From Thiobacillus sp. UBA6205 (GTDB lineage Bacteria > Pseudomonadota > Gammaproteobacteria > Burkholderiales > Thiobacillaceae), in the NCBI GenBank assembly GCA_002421825.1, contig DISR01000058.1:33553-57938 (forward strand): a stretch of DNA of 24,386 nt, read 5' to 3'. Both the position numbers and the translations under genes were made by a program. The notes below the pieces were generated by a model. It saw nothing but the letters and a program-made list of their open reading frames with translations, had not been told where the DNA came from and made no database searches. The first letter of the stretch is position 1. Each line of letters opens with the position of its first letter. Of the stretch, positions 1 to 7,942 are shown one piece after another.

Positions 1-63
1 AAGGGTGATGAGGTTTTACCCTTCCCCCTTGAGCGCCAAAGGCGCGGTCCCTTCCCCCTTCAC
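1..63. repeat. Repeat element A: CCTTCCCCCTT units around a REP-like palindrome
   Basis: The unit CCCTTCCCCCTT occurs at 19-30 and again at 49-60. Between them is a small perfect hairpin, GCGCC (33-37) loop AAA, GGCGC (41-45). The left part, with GGGTGATGAGG, looks like the remnant of a complementary arm cut by the window edge. The architecture matches the elements at 3024-3150 and 11520-11603, and the CCCTTCCCCCTTCAC sequence recurs almost exactly at 11590-11603. Confidence 0.5.
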
Positions 64-199
64 ATGTATAGATTTTACTCTATGCAAACAATAGAAAAAA
101 AAGACTGTTATTGATGATCCGGTTTCTGCATCATTCGCCCATCGCGTAAGCCACTGTGGCATTACTCGGAAACCCGACCCCTTATCGCAGGAGGAAATC
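1..199. promoter_or_regulatory. cbbL upstream region with two LysR-type dyads
   Basis: This stretch holds no convincing gene. Bases 1-63 are a repeat element described separately. From 64 on the DNA is AT-rich, unlike its surroundings. Two dyads are visible: ATAGA at 68-72 facing TCTAT at 79-83, and ATGAT at 114-118 facing ATCAT at 130-134. Such T-N11-A type dyads are what LysR regulators bind, and CbbR is the usual LysR activator of cbbL, so these are candidate CbbR sites by inference. No cbbR gene is in the window; it may lie to the left. I could not pick a confident -35/-10 pair. A strong Shine-Dalgarno (AGGAGG, 189-194) sits 5 nt before the cbbL start. Confidence 0.4.
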
Positions 200-1621
200 A
201 TGGCTGTAAAAACCTACAACGCCGGTGTGAAAGAGTACCGGCAGACTTACTGGACCCCGGAATATACTCCGCTGGACACCGACATCCTGGCCTGCTTCAA
301 GATCACCCCGCAGCCGGGCGTGGATCGCGAAGAAGTTGCCGCAGCCGTGGCCGCCGAATCGTCGACCGGCACCTGGACCACGGTGTGGACCGACCTCCTG
401 ACCGACCTGGACTACTACAAGGGCCGTGCCTACCACATCGAAGACGTGCCCGGCGACGACACCTGCTTCTACGCCTTCGTGGCCTACCCCATTGATCTCT
501 TTGAAGAAGGCTCCGTGGTCAACGTGCTGACCTCGCTGGTCGGCAACGTGTTCGGCTTCAAGGCCCTGCGTGCCCTGCGCCTGGAAGACGTGCGCTTCCC
601 GGTTGCCTACATCAAGACCTGCGGCGGCCCGCCCAACGGCATCCAGGTCGAGCGCGACAAGATGAACAAGTACGGCCGTCCGCTGCTGGGCTGCACCATC
701 AAGCCCAAGCTGGGCCTGTCCGCCAAGAACTACGGCCGCGCCGTGTACGAGTGCCTGCGCGGCGGCCTCGACTTCACCAAGGACGACGAGAACGTCAACA
801 GCCAGCCCTTCATGCGTTGGCGCGACCGCTTCCAGTTCGTGCATGAAGCGACCCTGAAGGCCGAGCGCGAGACCGGCGAGCGCAAGGGCCACTATCTCAA
901 TGTCACGGCCCCGACTCCGGAAGAGATGTACAAGCGTGCCGAGTTCGCCAAGGAAATCGGCGCACCGATCATCATGCACGACTACCTGACCGGCGGCCTG
1001 ACCGCCAACACGGGCCTGGCCAACTGGTGTCGCGACAATGGCATGCTGCTGCACATCCACCGCGCCATGCACGCCGTGCTCGACCGCAACCCGCACCACG
1101 GCATCCACTTCCGCGTGCTGACCAAGGTGCTGCGCCTGTCGGGCGGCGACCACCTGCACTCCGGTACCGTCGTCGGCAAGCTGGAAGGCGACCGCGATGC
1201 GACCCTGGGCTGGATCGACACCATGCGTGACGAGTTCATCAAGGAAGACCGTTCGCGCGGCCTGTTCTTCGATCAGGACTGGGGTTCGATGCCCGGCGTG
1301 CTGCCGGTTGCATCCGGCGGCATCCACGTGTGGCACATGCCCGCGCTGGTCAGCATCTTCGGTGACGACTCCGTGCTGCAGTTCGGTGGCGGTACGCTGG
1401 GCCACCCGTGGGGCAACGCCGCCGGCGCCGCCGCCAACCGCGTCGCGCTGGAAGCCTGCGTGGAAGCCCGCAACCAGGGCCGCCAGATCGAGAAGGAAGG
1501 CAAGGACATCCTGACCGCCGCTGCCGCGCACAGCCCCGAGCTGAAGATCGCCATGGAAACATGGAAGGAAATCAAGTTCGAGTTCGACACCGTCGACAAG
1601 CTGGACGTTGCCCACAAGTAA
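200..1621 (+). CDS. cbbL: RuBisCO large subunit, form IA
   Basis: This is the catalytic large chain of ribulose-1,5-bisphosphate carboxylase/oxygenase, which fixes CO2 in the Calvin cycle in the cytoplasm (L8S8). The protein is 473 residues, normal for form I. Active-site residues are all in place: K168 and K170 in TIKPK, the carbamylated K194 followed by D196 and E197 in the GLDFTKDDE motif, H287, H320, and loop-6 K327 in GTVVGKLEG. The N-terminus (MAVKTYNAGVKEY) and overall sequence are form IA. The following cbbS, cbbQ and cbbO put it in the IAq (non-carboxysomal) arrangement; no csoS genes follow. The start is supported by AGGAGG 5 nt upstream. The gene is intact. Confidence 0.98.
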   Translation: MAVKTYNAGVKEYRQTYWTPEYTPLDTDILACFKITPQPGVDREEVAAAVAAESSTGTWTTVWTDLLTDLDYYKGRAYHIEDVPGDDTCFYAFVAYPIDLFEEGSVVNVLTSLVGNVFGFKALRALRLEDVRFPVAYIKTCGGPPNGIQVERDKMNKYGRPLLGCTIKPKLGLSAKNYGRAVYECLRGGLDFTKDDENVNSQPFMRWRDRFQFVHEATLKAERETGERKGHYLNVTAPTPEEMYKRAEFAKEIGAPIIMHDYLTGGLTANTGLANWCRDNGMLLHIHRAMHAVLDRNPHHGIHFRVLTKVLRLSGGDHLHSGTVVGKLEGDRDATLGWIDTMRDEFIKEDRSRGLFFDQDWGSMPGVLPVASGGIHVWHMPALVSIFGDDSVLQFGGGTLGHPWGNAAGAAANRVALEACVEARNQGRQIEKEGKDILTAAAAHSPELKIAMETWKEIKFEFDTVDKLDVAHK

Positions 1622-1625
1622 GACG

Positions 1626-1706
1626 GTAAGGCGTGAGGGGTGAGGAGTGAGGCGTATCGCCCTCCCCCCGTCTCACGCCTAACGCCTAATGCCTAATGCC
1701 TCACCC
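1626..1706. repeat. Repeat element B: GTGAGGC-type inverted repeat between cbbL and cbbS
   Basis: The left arm (1626-1654) is built of variants of GCGTGAGG. The right arm (1671-1706) is built of variants of CTCACGCCTAA, and it includes ACGCCTAATGCCTAATGCC, a run of 7-nt CCTAAYG-like units. AGGCGTGAG at 1629-1637 pairs exactly with CTCACGCCT at 1672-1680. The element lies 4 nt after the cbbL stop and ends just before the cbbS ribosome binding site. It could stabilise the cbbL 3' end or simply be an inserted repeat. The same heptamer appears four times in tandem inside the large-subunit gene at 12729-12756. Confidence 0.6.
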
Positions 1707-1724
1707 AATTCGAAAGGAAATGAA

Positions 1725-2081
1725 ATGTCTGAAGTAATGGATTACAAAAGCCGCCTGAGCGATCCCGCCAGCCGCAAATTCGAGACTTTCTCCTACCTGC
1801 CCGCCATGACCGCGGACAACATCCGCAAGCAGGTGGAGTACCTGGTGAAAAAAGGCTGGAACCCGGCCATCGAGCACACCGAGCCCGAGCACCTGATGGA
1901 CTCCTACTGGTACATGTGGAAGCTGCCGATGTTCGGCGAAACCGACGTCGACCGCGTGCTGGCCGAAGCCGAAGCCTGCCACAAGGCCAACCCCAACAAC
2001 CACGTCCGCCTGATCGGCTACAACAACTTCAATCAGTCGCAGGGCGCGGCCATGGTAATTTTCCGCGGCAAGACGGTTTAA
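1725..2081 (+). CDS. cbbS: RuBisCO small subunit, form IA
   Basis: This small chain of the L8S8 RuBisCO holds the large-subunit octamer together and tunes its specificity. It is 118 residues, the usual length for bacterial form IA. Family landmarks include FETFSYLPAMT near the N-terminus, YLVKKGWNPAIEH at about 40-51, the YWYMWKLPMFGE segment at 61-72, and HVRLIGYNNFNQSQ at 93-106. I chose the ATG at 1725 because AAAGGA (1713-1718) precedes it by 6 nt and homologues begin near MSEV. The open frame extends upstream to 1689, but that part is translated repeat DNA. It is co-transcribed with cbbL, separated by repeat element B, and followed by a strong terminator. Confidence 0.97.
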   Translation: MSEVMDYKSRLSDPASRKFETFSYLPAMTADNIRKQVEYLVKKGWNPAIEHTEPEHLMDSYWYMWKLPMFGETDVDRVLAEAEACHKANPNNHVRLIGYNNFNQSQGAAMVIFRGKTV

Positions 2082-2102
2082 GTCGCGGCGGGGATAACCT
2101 GC

Positions 2103-2141
2103 AAAGGCCCCGCCGCCGCAAGGTGGCGGGGCCTTTTGTTT
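2103..2141 (+). terminator. Intrinsic terminator after cbbS
   Basis: AAAGGCCCCGCC (2103-2114) pairs perfectly with GGCGGGGCCTTT (2125-2136). Three more pairs close a GCAA tetraloop at 2118-2121, and the tract TTTTGTTT follows. It lies between cbbS and cbbQ, which suggests that most transcripts carry only cbbLS and that cbbQO is made by read-through or from its own promoter. Confidence 0.88.
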
Positions 2142-2214
2142 GCCGGCGAATGGCGCATGCCCTGGTGCTTTTGCGCCATCCGCGGACAAATAGCTTTCCT
2201 TTCAGGAGAAACAC

Positions 2215-3018
2215 ATGAGCAACATCGTCGATCAGTACCGCATCGCCCAGGAACCCTATTACCGTCCCGTCGCCGACGAGGTCGAGCTGTTCGAAGCCGC
2301 CTATTCGGTGCGCATGCCGATGATGCTGAAGGGCCCGACCGGCTGCGGCAAGACCCGCTTCGTCGAGTACATGGCGCACAAGCTCGGGAAGCCGCTCATC
2401 ACCGTGGCCTGCAACGAGGACATGACGGCATCCGACCTGGTCGGCCGTTTCCTGCTGTCCGCTTCCGGCACTGAATGGCAGGACGGGCCGCTTGCGATCG
2501 CCGCGCGCCACGGCGCGATCTGCTACCTCGACGAAGTGGTCGAGGCGCGCCAGGACACGACCGTGGTGATCCACCCGCTGACCGACAACCGCCGCGTGCT
2601 GCCGCTGGAGAAGAAGGGCGAGCTGGTGCATGCGCATCCGGATTTCCAGATTGTGATTTCGTACAATCCCGGCTACCAGAGCCTGATGAAGGATCTCAAG
2701 CAGTCGACCAAGCAGCGTTTCGGCGGCCTCGATTTCACCTACCCCGAGCATGCCATCGAGACCGAGATCGTCGCGCACGAGTCGGGGGTCACTGCCGACA
2801 TCGCCGGCAAACTGGTGTCGATCGCCGAGCGCAGCCGCAACCTCAAGGGCCACGGCCTCGACGAGGGCCTGTCGACGCGCATGCTGATCTACGCAGGCTC
2901 GCTCATCGCCAAGGGCGTGAATCCGCAGGCCGCCTGCCGCGTCGCGCTGGTGCGCCCCATCACCGACGATCCGGACATGCGCGACGCGCTGGACGCGGCG
3001 GTGTCGACGTTCTTTTGA
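2215..3018 (+). CDS. cbbQ: CbbQ, AAA+ (MoxR-type) RuBisCO activase subunit
   Basis: CbbQ is the hexameric ATPase that with CbbO remodels RuBisCO and releases inhibitory sugar phosphates from its active site. In this 267-residue protein the Walker A is GPTGCGKT (40-47) and the Walker B is AICYLDE (101-107). Sensor 1 is around N151 in VISYNPGY, an arginine finger lies in KQRF (166-169), and a sensor-2 arginine lies in LSTRMLIY (R222). A good ribosome site (CAGGAG) stands before the ATG. The gene follows the cbbS terminator and precedes cbbO, the classic IAq order. Length and motifs are typical of the CbbQ/NorQ branch of MoxR proteins; the neighbours decide for CbbQ over NorQ. Confidence 0.95.
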   Translation: MSNIVDQYRIAQEPYYRPVADEVELFEAAYSVRMPMMLKGPTGCGKTRFVEYMAHKLGKPLITVACNEDMTASDLVGRFLLSASGTEWQDGPLAIAARHGAICYLDEVVEARQDTTVVIHPLTDNRRVLPLEKKGELVHAHPDFQIVISYNPGYQSLMKDLKQSTKQRFGGLDFTYPEHAIETEIVAHESGVTADIAGKLVSIAERSRNLKGHGLDEGLSTRMLIYAGSLIAKGVNPQAACRVALVRPITDDPDMRDALDAAVSTFF

Positions 3019-3023
3019 TGCGA

Positions 3024-3150
3024 GGGATCAGGGATCAGGGGTCAGGATTCAGGGGCCAGGGACTGTGCGGGCAAAGCCCGCGCTCCTGAATCAAGGCACG
3101 GCCGAAGGCCGCTCCTCCCCTGATCCCTGACTCCTGAATCCTGACCCCTG
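3024..3150. repeat. Repeat element C: GGGATCAGG inverted repeat with two REP-like hairpins
   Basis: It fills the cbbQ-cbbO gap. The outer arms contain an exact 18-bp inverted repeat, CAGGGGTCAGGATTCAGG at 3036-3053 and its complement at 3133-3150, made of 7-8 nt TCAGGRN-type units. Inside are two perfect hairpins with three-base loops: GCGGGC-AAA-GCCCGC (3067-3081) and CGGCC-GAA-GGCCG (3099-3111). Each is followed by CTCC, so on the minus strand each reads GGAGCG plus palindrome, as in bacterial REP sequences. The right arm ends 8 nt before the cbbO start. Confidence 0.65.
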
Positions 3151-3158
3151 GAAAAGCC

Positions 3159-5531
3159 ATGTCGATCAAACTCGAAGACTACGCAGAACTGCTGGAAGAC
3201 CTGTCGCCGCACAGCCAGACGGCTCTCGAGGCCAACTGGCACGAGGCCGCCAAGGTGTTCTCGCCGCGCGGGCTGGACAACTACCTGAAGGGCGTGTCGG
3301 CCATCCGCGGGCTGGGACGCGGCGACAACCTGGTCGAGACCTGGATCGAGCGGGCGCCGATGGTCGCCAAGGAAGTGGGCGAGGACGTGGTGGCCGACCT
3401 GGCGACTGCCTCGCTGATGCTGGCCTCGAAAACCTCGGGCGCGGTGATCGAGCTGCTGCTCGCCAGCGCGCCGACCGCCGCCAGCCGGCTGGGCGACGCC
3501 GACCTGTTCCTCAAGTACCTGCAGTTCATCAACACCCTGATCGCGCAGGCCCCGCGCGGCGTGCGGCCGATGCTCGACAAGCTGGAAGTGCTGTTCCAGC
3601 ACCTGACCCTGGGCGGCCTGCGGCGCTGGGCACTGTGGGGCGCGCACGCGCACCGGACCAACTACGAGGAGCAGATCCGCTACTTCGGCCTCGAGTCGAA
3701 GGAATCGCTGGCGATGCTGCAGAAGGAGCGCAAGGGCACCCTGCTGGTCGACGTGCAGCGCCGCATCAACATGTACTTGCGCGCGCTGTGGGCGCGCGAC
3801 TTCTTCATGCGCCCGACCTCGGGCGACTTCGAGGCGCGCGAGGGCTACCGTCCCTACATCGAGGATTACCTGCTGCACCTGCCGGACGCCTACGACGACT
3901 GGACGGCAGAAGGGAGGGAGCCGGTTTCCGGCCTCGAACTTTACCGTGCCGCCGCCGCGCACTGCGCTGCGCACATCGTCGAAACACGCGTGCCGATTTC
4001 CGCCGAGGCGCTGAATCCGCTGCAGATGGCGGTGATCTCGGTGATCGAGGATGCCCGTGTGGAAACCCTGGCGATTCGCCGCTTTCCGGGCCTGAAGCAG
4101 CTCTGGTGCAGGCTGCACACCGCCACCCCCGACATGAGCAACAGCGTGGGCGACTTTCTCAACCGCCTGGCGCGCGCGCTGCTGGACGACAGCTATCAGG
4201 ACAGCGAGCCGTGGATCGCGGAAGGCCGTGCGCTGTTCGCCGCGGCTGCCCAGGAAAATCAGGGGAGCCGGCTCGACACCAACCAGACCTCGTGGGAAAT
4301 CGGCGTGCAGCTGGCACACAGCCTGACGCAGAAGAAAATCCCGTTCAATGCGCGCACCGATGTGCTGACGGCACCCTATCGCGACGACAACCGCTACTTC
4401 TGGGAATTCGAGGAATTCGATTTCGACAAGGCGGCCGGCGCCGGCTACGAATCCGTCAAGCAGGTGCGCAAGTACGTGAGCGTGATGGAGATGGCGAACG
4501 AGATCGACGTCGAGACCGCCGGCGACGATGCCGAGGAAATCTGGGTACTCGGCACCGAACTGTTCCCCTACGAGAACATCGGCGACGAAAGCGGCGGCAA
4601 GTCGTACAACGAGCTGGAAGGCAAGGAACCGATGTCCGACCCCTTCCATTATTCGGAATGGGACTACCAGATCCAGCTCGAACGCCCGGCCTGGGCGACC
4701 GTGCTGGAAAAGCGCCCAAAATCCGGTGAGCTCGATGTCATCGACGCAATCACCGCGCAGTACAAGCGCGAGATCCATCGCATGAAGTTCCTGCTCGACG
4801 CCATGCAGCCGCAGGGCGTGCAGCGTATCCGCAAGCTGGAGGATGGCGACGAGATCGACATCAACGCCGCGATCCAGAGCTTCACCGACATCCGCCTCGG
4901 CAACCAGCCCGACCCGCGCATCATGATGCGCTCGGTGCGGAAGACGCGCGACTTCTCCATCCTCGTGCTGCTTGATCTTTCCGAGTCCACCAATGACACG
5001 GTGCAGGACCAGGACTACTCGGTGCTGGACCTGACGCGCCAGGCCTGCGTGCTGCTGGCCGACGCCATCAGCAAGGTGGGCGATCCCTTCGCCATCCACG
5101 GCTTCTGCTCCGACGGCCGCCACGACGTCGAGTACACCCGTTTCAAGGACTTTGACCAGCCCTGGGACGAGACGCCGAAGGCCAAGCTCGCCGGCATGAC
5201 CGGACAGCTCTCCACGCGCATGGGCGCGGCGATCCGCCACGCCGGCCACCATTTGAAATTGCAGCGCTCGGCGAAGAAGCTGCTCATCGTCATCACCGAC
5301 GGCGAACCGGCCGACATCGATGTGCGCGACCCGCAGTACCTGCGCTACGACACGAAAAAGGCGGTGGAAGAAGTCGCTCGCCACGGCGTCACCACCTACT
5401 GCATGAGCCTGGATCCGAGGGCCGACAATTATGTGTCGCGCATCTTCGGCCAGAAGAACTACATGGTGGTCGACCACGTGCAGCGCCTGCCCGAGAAATT
5501 GCCGCTACTTTATGCCGGCCTGACCCGCTAA
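3159..5531 (+). CDS. cbbO: CbbO, von Willebrand A domain RuBisCO activase adaptor
   Basis: CbbO is the adaptor that sits on the CbbQ hexamer and contacts RuBisCO through its VWA domain. The product is 790 residues, the normal size for CbbO. A long mostly helical N-terminal region (about 1-590) leads to a C-terminal VWA domain. Its MIDAS metal site is complete: DLSES at 606-610, T686 in LSTRMG and D714 in ITDGEP. The ATG at 3159 follows repeat element C closely and has only a weak Shine-Dalgarno (GGAAAAG, from 3150), so translation may be low, in keeping with a substoichiometric adaptor. It is directly downstream of cbbQ. Confidence 0.93.
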   Translation: MSIKLEDYAELLEDLSPHSQTALEANWHEAAKVFSPRGLDNYLKGVSAIRGLGRGDNLVETWIERAPMVAKEVGEDVVADLATASLMLASKTSGAVIELLLASAPTAASRLGDADLFLKYLQFINTLIAQAPRGVRPMLDKLEVLFQHLTLGGLRRWALWGAHAHRTNYEEQIRYFGLESKESLAMLQKERKGTLLVDVQRRINMYLRALWARDFFMRPTSGDFEAREGYRPYIEDYLLHLPDAYDDWTAEGREPVSGLELYRAAAAHCAAHIVETRVPISAEALNPLQMAVISVIEDARVETLAIRRFPGLKQLWCRLHTATPDMSNSVGDFLNRLARALLDDSYQDSEPWIAEGRALFAAAAQENQGSRLDTNQTSWEIGVQLAHSLTQKKIPFNARTDVLTAPYRDDNRYFWEFEEFDFDKAAGAGYESVKQVRKYVSVMEMANEIDVETAGDDAEEIWVLGTELFPYENIGDESGGKSYNELEGKEPMSDPFHYSEWDYQIQLERPAWATVLEKRPKSGELDVIDAITAQYKREIHRMKFLLDAMQPQGVQRIRKLEDGDEIDINAAIQSFTDIRLGNQPDPRIMMRSVRKTRDFSILVLLDLSESTNDTVQDQDYSVLDLTRQACVLLADAISKVGDPFAIHGFCSDGRHDVEYTRFKDFDQPWDETPKAKLAGMTGQLSTRMGAAIRHAGHHLKLQRSAKKLLIVITDGEPADIDVRDPQYLRYDTKKAVEEVARHGVTTYCMSLDPRADNYVSRIFGQKNYMVVDHVQRLPEKLPLLYAGLTR

Positions 5532-5540
5532 AATCACCGC

Positions 5541-5837
5541 ATGAACAATACCTACGCAGGACTCGATAACGACCACCACGGCATCACCCAGCTCGGCCGC
5601 GTCGTGCTGGACGGCCGGGTATTCGGTTTCATCCCCGACACCGAAGACTGTGCCGGCTGGGATCTGGGACGCATGCAGATGCTGATGGACAAGATCAGCG
5701 CGGAATGGGACAAGTACGCCAACCTGCCCAGCCGCCTGCCGCCGGAGCTGCAGCAGCGGCACACGGAAATCTACGCCAGGGCGATGGCGGACGCCCGGGC
5801 CAAGGGCTGGGATCCGGAACTCGGCGACGACGAGTGA
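5541..5837 (+). CDS. Small unknown protein downstream of cbbO
   Basis: This 98-residue acidic, soluble-looking protein starts 9 nt after the cbbO stop, so it probably belongs to the cbb operon. I do not recognise a family. It has no cysteine pair, signal peptide or membrane segment. The N-terminal half (about 13-45) looks like a small beta/alpha element (ITQLGRVVLDGRVFGFIP), and the C-terminal half (about 50-90) is helical and charged. The reading frame shows ordinary third-position GC bias, and the reverse-strand frame opposite looks worse, so I believe it is real. A role alongside CbbQO is suggested only by position. No clear Shine-Dalgarno is visible. Confidence 0.72.
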   Translation: MNNTYAGLDNDHHGITQLGRVVLDGRVFGFIPDTEDCAGWDLGRMQMLMDKISAEWDKYANLPSRLPPELQQRHTEIYARAMADARAKGWDPELGDDE

Positions 5838-5895
5838 ACCTTGTCGTCGGTTCAACCCGCCGCCGATAACCAATACATCCCTTGCGTTTATCCGG

Positions 5896-7155
5896 TCAGG
5901 CGAAAGTGACCTTGACCGAGGTTCCCTGCTGCTCGCTGCTTTCGAGCCTTACCTGCCAGCCATAGCGGTCGCAGATGCGCTTGACCAGGGAAAGCCCTAT
6001 CCCGGCGCCTTCGCTGGCCATGTCGCGGAAATGACGAACGAAGACCTGCCTGACGGCCTGCTCGGGCATGCCCTTGCCGGTATCGCTCACGGTCAGCGAG
6101 TGTGCGTCCTGCAGGACCACCACCGTGCCCGCAGCCGTATAGGAAAAAGCGTTGCGCACCAGGTTGCTGACCAGGATTTCCACCAGGCCGGCGTCGGCGG
6201 GAAGGATCAATTCCGGATTGGTGTGCACCTCCACCTCGACCTGTTTGCCGGCAAGCTGGTGGCGCTGCTTTTCCACCACTTCCCGCACCACGTCGGCCAG
6301 CACGCAGCCGCCCCCGGCCGTCATGTCGCGTTCCTCCCGCACCATCAGCAACAGCGCCGTGCCCAGTTCCGACATGTCACAGGCGGCGCGCTTGATGCGC
6401 CGGATGCGCAGCAGCTGCTTTTCGGTAAGCGTTTCGTCCTCCAGCAGCACCTCCGTGGCGCTCAGGATAACCGACAGCGCCGTGCGCAACTCGTGGCTGA
6501 TATCCGCGCTGAAGGCGCGCTCCCTTTCGATGAAGGCGCGCATGCGCATGAGGTGGCGATCGAACACGCGCGCCAGCTCGCCCACTTCGCCGGCGGGGAA
6601 ATCGTCGGCCAGGGGTCGTGCCCACTCGTCCGGCCTGCGATGACGCACCCTGGCTGCAAGATCGGCCACGGGCGCGACCACCGTGCGCGACAGCCAGACC
6701 CCGCCCAATGCGGACAACAGCGTCATGGCGACGGCCATCAGCCCGAGCAGCCAGGCGAAGCGCTGCTCGCGCCGCGCCTGCAGGGAGGTGTCGTAAAGCA
6801 GGTAGTAGCGCGCGTCGCCGCGCTCGATTACGGCGACGCGGTAGCTCAACTCGCCAAGCCGGATGTCATGGCGCCCCAGCGACAGCCCTGTCAGGTACTC
6901 CGGCACCTCCCCGGCGCCGTCCGCTTCGCGCACATAACCTTGCACGATGACGGTGGAAGGCGGCAGGGACGCCGGATTGCGTTCGCGCCGGGCGATGTAA
7001 TCGTCCAGCTCCGCCGACAGGGTTTCGTCGATCAGGCGCTGGCCGAGGTCGTGCGCGCTCTGGTACATCGCCACCGCCATGAGCAGGCTGACCCCGGCGC
7101 CGAAGCCGGCGAAAAACAGGGCGACGCGCCCGCGCAGGTCAAACGGCAGATGCAT
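5896..7155 (-). CDS. Membrane sensor histidine kinase
   Basis: This is the sensor of a two-component system, 419 residues, in the inner membrane. There is one membrane segment at about 11-31, a small periplasmic domain (about 32-132), and a second membrane segment at about 133-155. A HAMP linker follows, then the HisKA domain with H221 in HELRTALS and a HATPase domain. The ATPase has an N box around N331-N335, a G1 box (DTGKGMP, from 358) and a G2 box (GAGIGLSL, 383-390). The usual proline of the H box (HELRTP) is alanine here. The start overlaps the end of the response-regulator gene by 17 nt, so translation is coupled. The stimulus is unknown. Its operon carries a SulP carrier and a USP, so a signal linked to inorganic anions or carbon is plausible. 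Confidence 0.9.
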   Translation of the reverse strand: MHLPFDLRGRVALFFAGFGAGVSLLMAVAMYQSAHDLGQRLIDETLSAELDDYIARRERNPASLPPSTVIVQGYVREADGAGEVPEYLTGLSLGRHDIRLGELSYRVAVIERGDARYYLLYDTSLQARREQRFAWLLGLMAVAMTLLSALGGVWLSRTVVAPVADLAARVRHRRPDEWARPLADDFPAGEVGELARVFDRHLMRMRAFIERERAFSADISHELRTALSVILSATEVLLEDETLTEKQLLRIRRIKRAACDMSELGTALLLMVREERDMTAGGGCVLADVVREVVEKQRHQLAGKQVEVEVHTNPELILPADAGLVEILVSNLVRNAFSYTAAGTVVVLQDAHSLTVSDTGKGMPEQAVRQVFVRHFRDMASEGAGIGLSLVKRICDRYGWQVRLESSEQQGTSVKVTFA

Positions 7156-7846
7156 CGGGTGCTTTCAGCTGGTAGCCGATGCCGCGCACGGTATACAGCA
7201 GGGGCGGCATGCCGTCCACGTCTATGGCCGAGCGCAGGGTGTGCATGTGCACGCGCAGGGCATCGCTGTCCGGCGGCGAATCCCCCCATACCGCCTGCTC
7301 GATGTCATGCCGGCGCACCACGCTGGGCGAACGCTTCATGAGCAATTCCAGAATCTTGAGCGACACCGCCGTCAGGGTGACGGGATGGCCCGCGCGCTGC
7401 ACTGTCAGGGTGTCGAGGTCGAACATCAGGTCTGCCACCTTGAGTCGGCGCAGGGTTTCGTTGGCGCGCGAGCGCCGTGCCAGCGCGCGCAGGCGCAAGT
7501 CGAGTTCGCGCAATTCGAACGGCTTGACCAGGTAATCATCCGCCCCTTCGCCGAAACCTGCAGCCTTGTCGTCCAGCGTGGTGCGTGCGGTCAACATCAA
7601 CACCGGCACGGAGGATTGCGCGTCCTGGCGCAAGCGGCGGCACAGGGTCAGGCCGTCGATGCCGGGCAGCATCAGGTCGAGCACGATCGCGTCATGCGGC
7701 TGGGTCACGGCCAGATGCAGGCCGGTGACGCCATCCATGGCCACATCCACCAGATAGCCATGGGCTTCCAGATAGTCGGCGATGTTCGCCGCCAGATCAG
7801 GGTTGTCTTCGACGATGAGCACGGAAACGGCTTCGCGGTCGTGCAT
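7139..7846 (-). CDS. OmpR/PhoB-family response regulator
   Basis: This 235-residue DNA-binding response regulator has a receiver domain at 1-120, with acidic pocket E13/D14, phosphoacceptor D57 in VLDLMLPGIDG, T86 and K108. A winged-helix domain (about 135-230) follows, ending in the typical LLYTVRGIGYQL wing. I set the start at 7846 because the receiver begins eight residues later. The frame extends to 7924, but that extension has no homology-like content and no ribosome site. It forms a pair with the overlapping kinase gene and follows a USP gene by 96 nt. The sequence resembles the QseB/PmrA branch, whose members bind hexamer-N5-hexamer direct repeats; such sites occur three times in this window. 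Confidence 0.92.
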   Translation of the reverse strand: MHDREAVSVLIVEDNPDLAANIADYLEAHGYLVDVAMDGVTGLHLAVTQPHDAIVLDLMLPGIDGLTLCRRLRQDAQSSVPVLMLTARTTLDDKAAGFGEGADDYLVKPFELRELDLRLRALARRSRANETLRRLKVADLMFDLDTLTVQRAGHPVTLTAVSLKILELLMKRSPSVVRRHDIEQAVWGDSPPDSDALRVHMHTLRSAIDVDGMPPLLYTVRGIGYQLKAPDASAV

Positions 7847-7942
7847 GGGTGGCTGCTTGCTCCGTATGGCCAGCCTCGGTTTTACCGCATGCACGGCGCC
7901 GCGTCCAGACGCTGCGCCGCGCATAAGGAAAGTTTGCGTCTC

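Noticed and set aside
182..1615. Long minus-strand open frame opposite cbbL (477 codons)
   Set aside because: It mirrors a certain, highly conserved gene; the translation is Val/Gly/His/Gln-rich with no domain, typical of GC-rich antisense shadows.
1626..1706. CRISPR array
   Set aside because: The units are about 7 nt, arranged head to tail and as inverted arms, without spacers of constant length and without cas genes.
1689..1724. Upstream start for cbbS at 1689
   Set aside because: The extra 12 codons translate repeat DNA and the ribosome site; the ATG at 1725 has a well-spaced AAAGGA and the family N-terminus.
3042..5477. 811-codon minus-strand frame opposite cbbO
   Set aside because: Same antisense effect. 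It runs through repeat element C, has no recognisable motif, and cbbO on the other strand has a complete VWA metal site.
200..5837. Carboxysome locus
   Set aside because: No csoS2, shell-protein (BMC) or csoSCA genes follow cbbLS; cbbQ and cbbO follow instead.
5825..5849. Hairpin CGACGAC-N11-GTCGTCG as a terminator of the cbb operon
   Set aside because: There is no T tract after it and it overlaps the end of the small gene; too weak to call.
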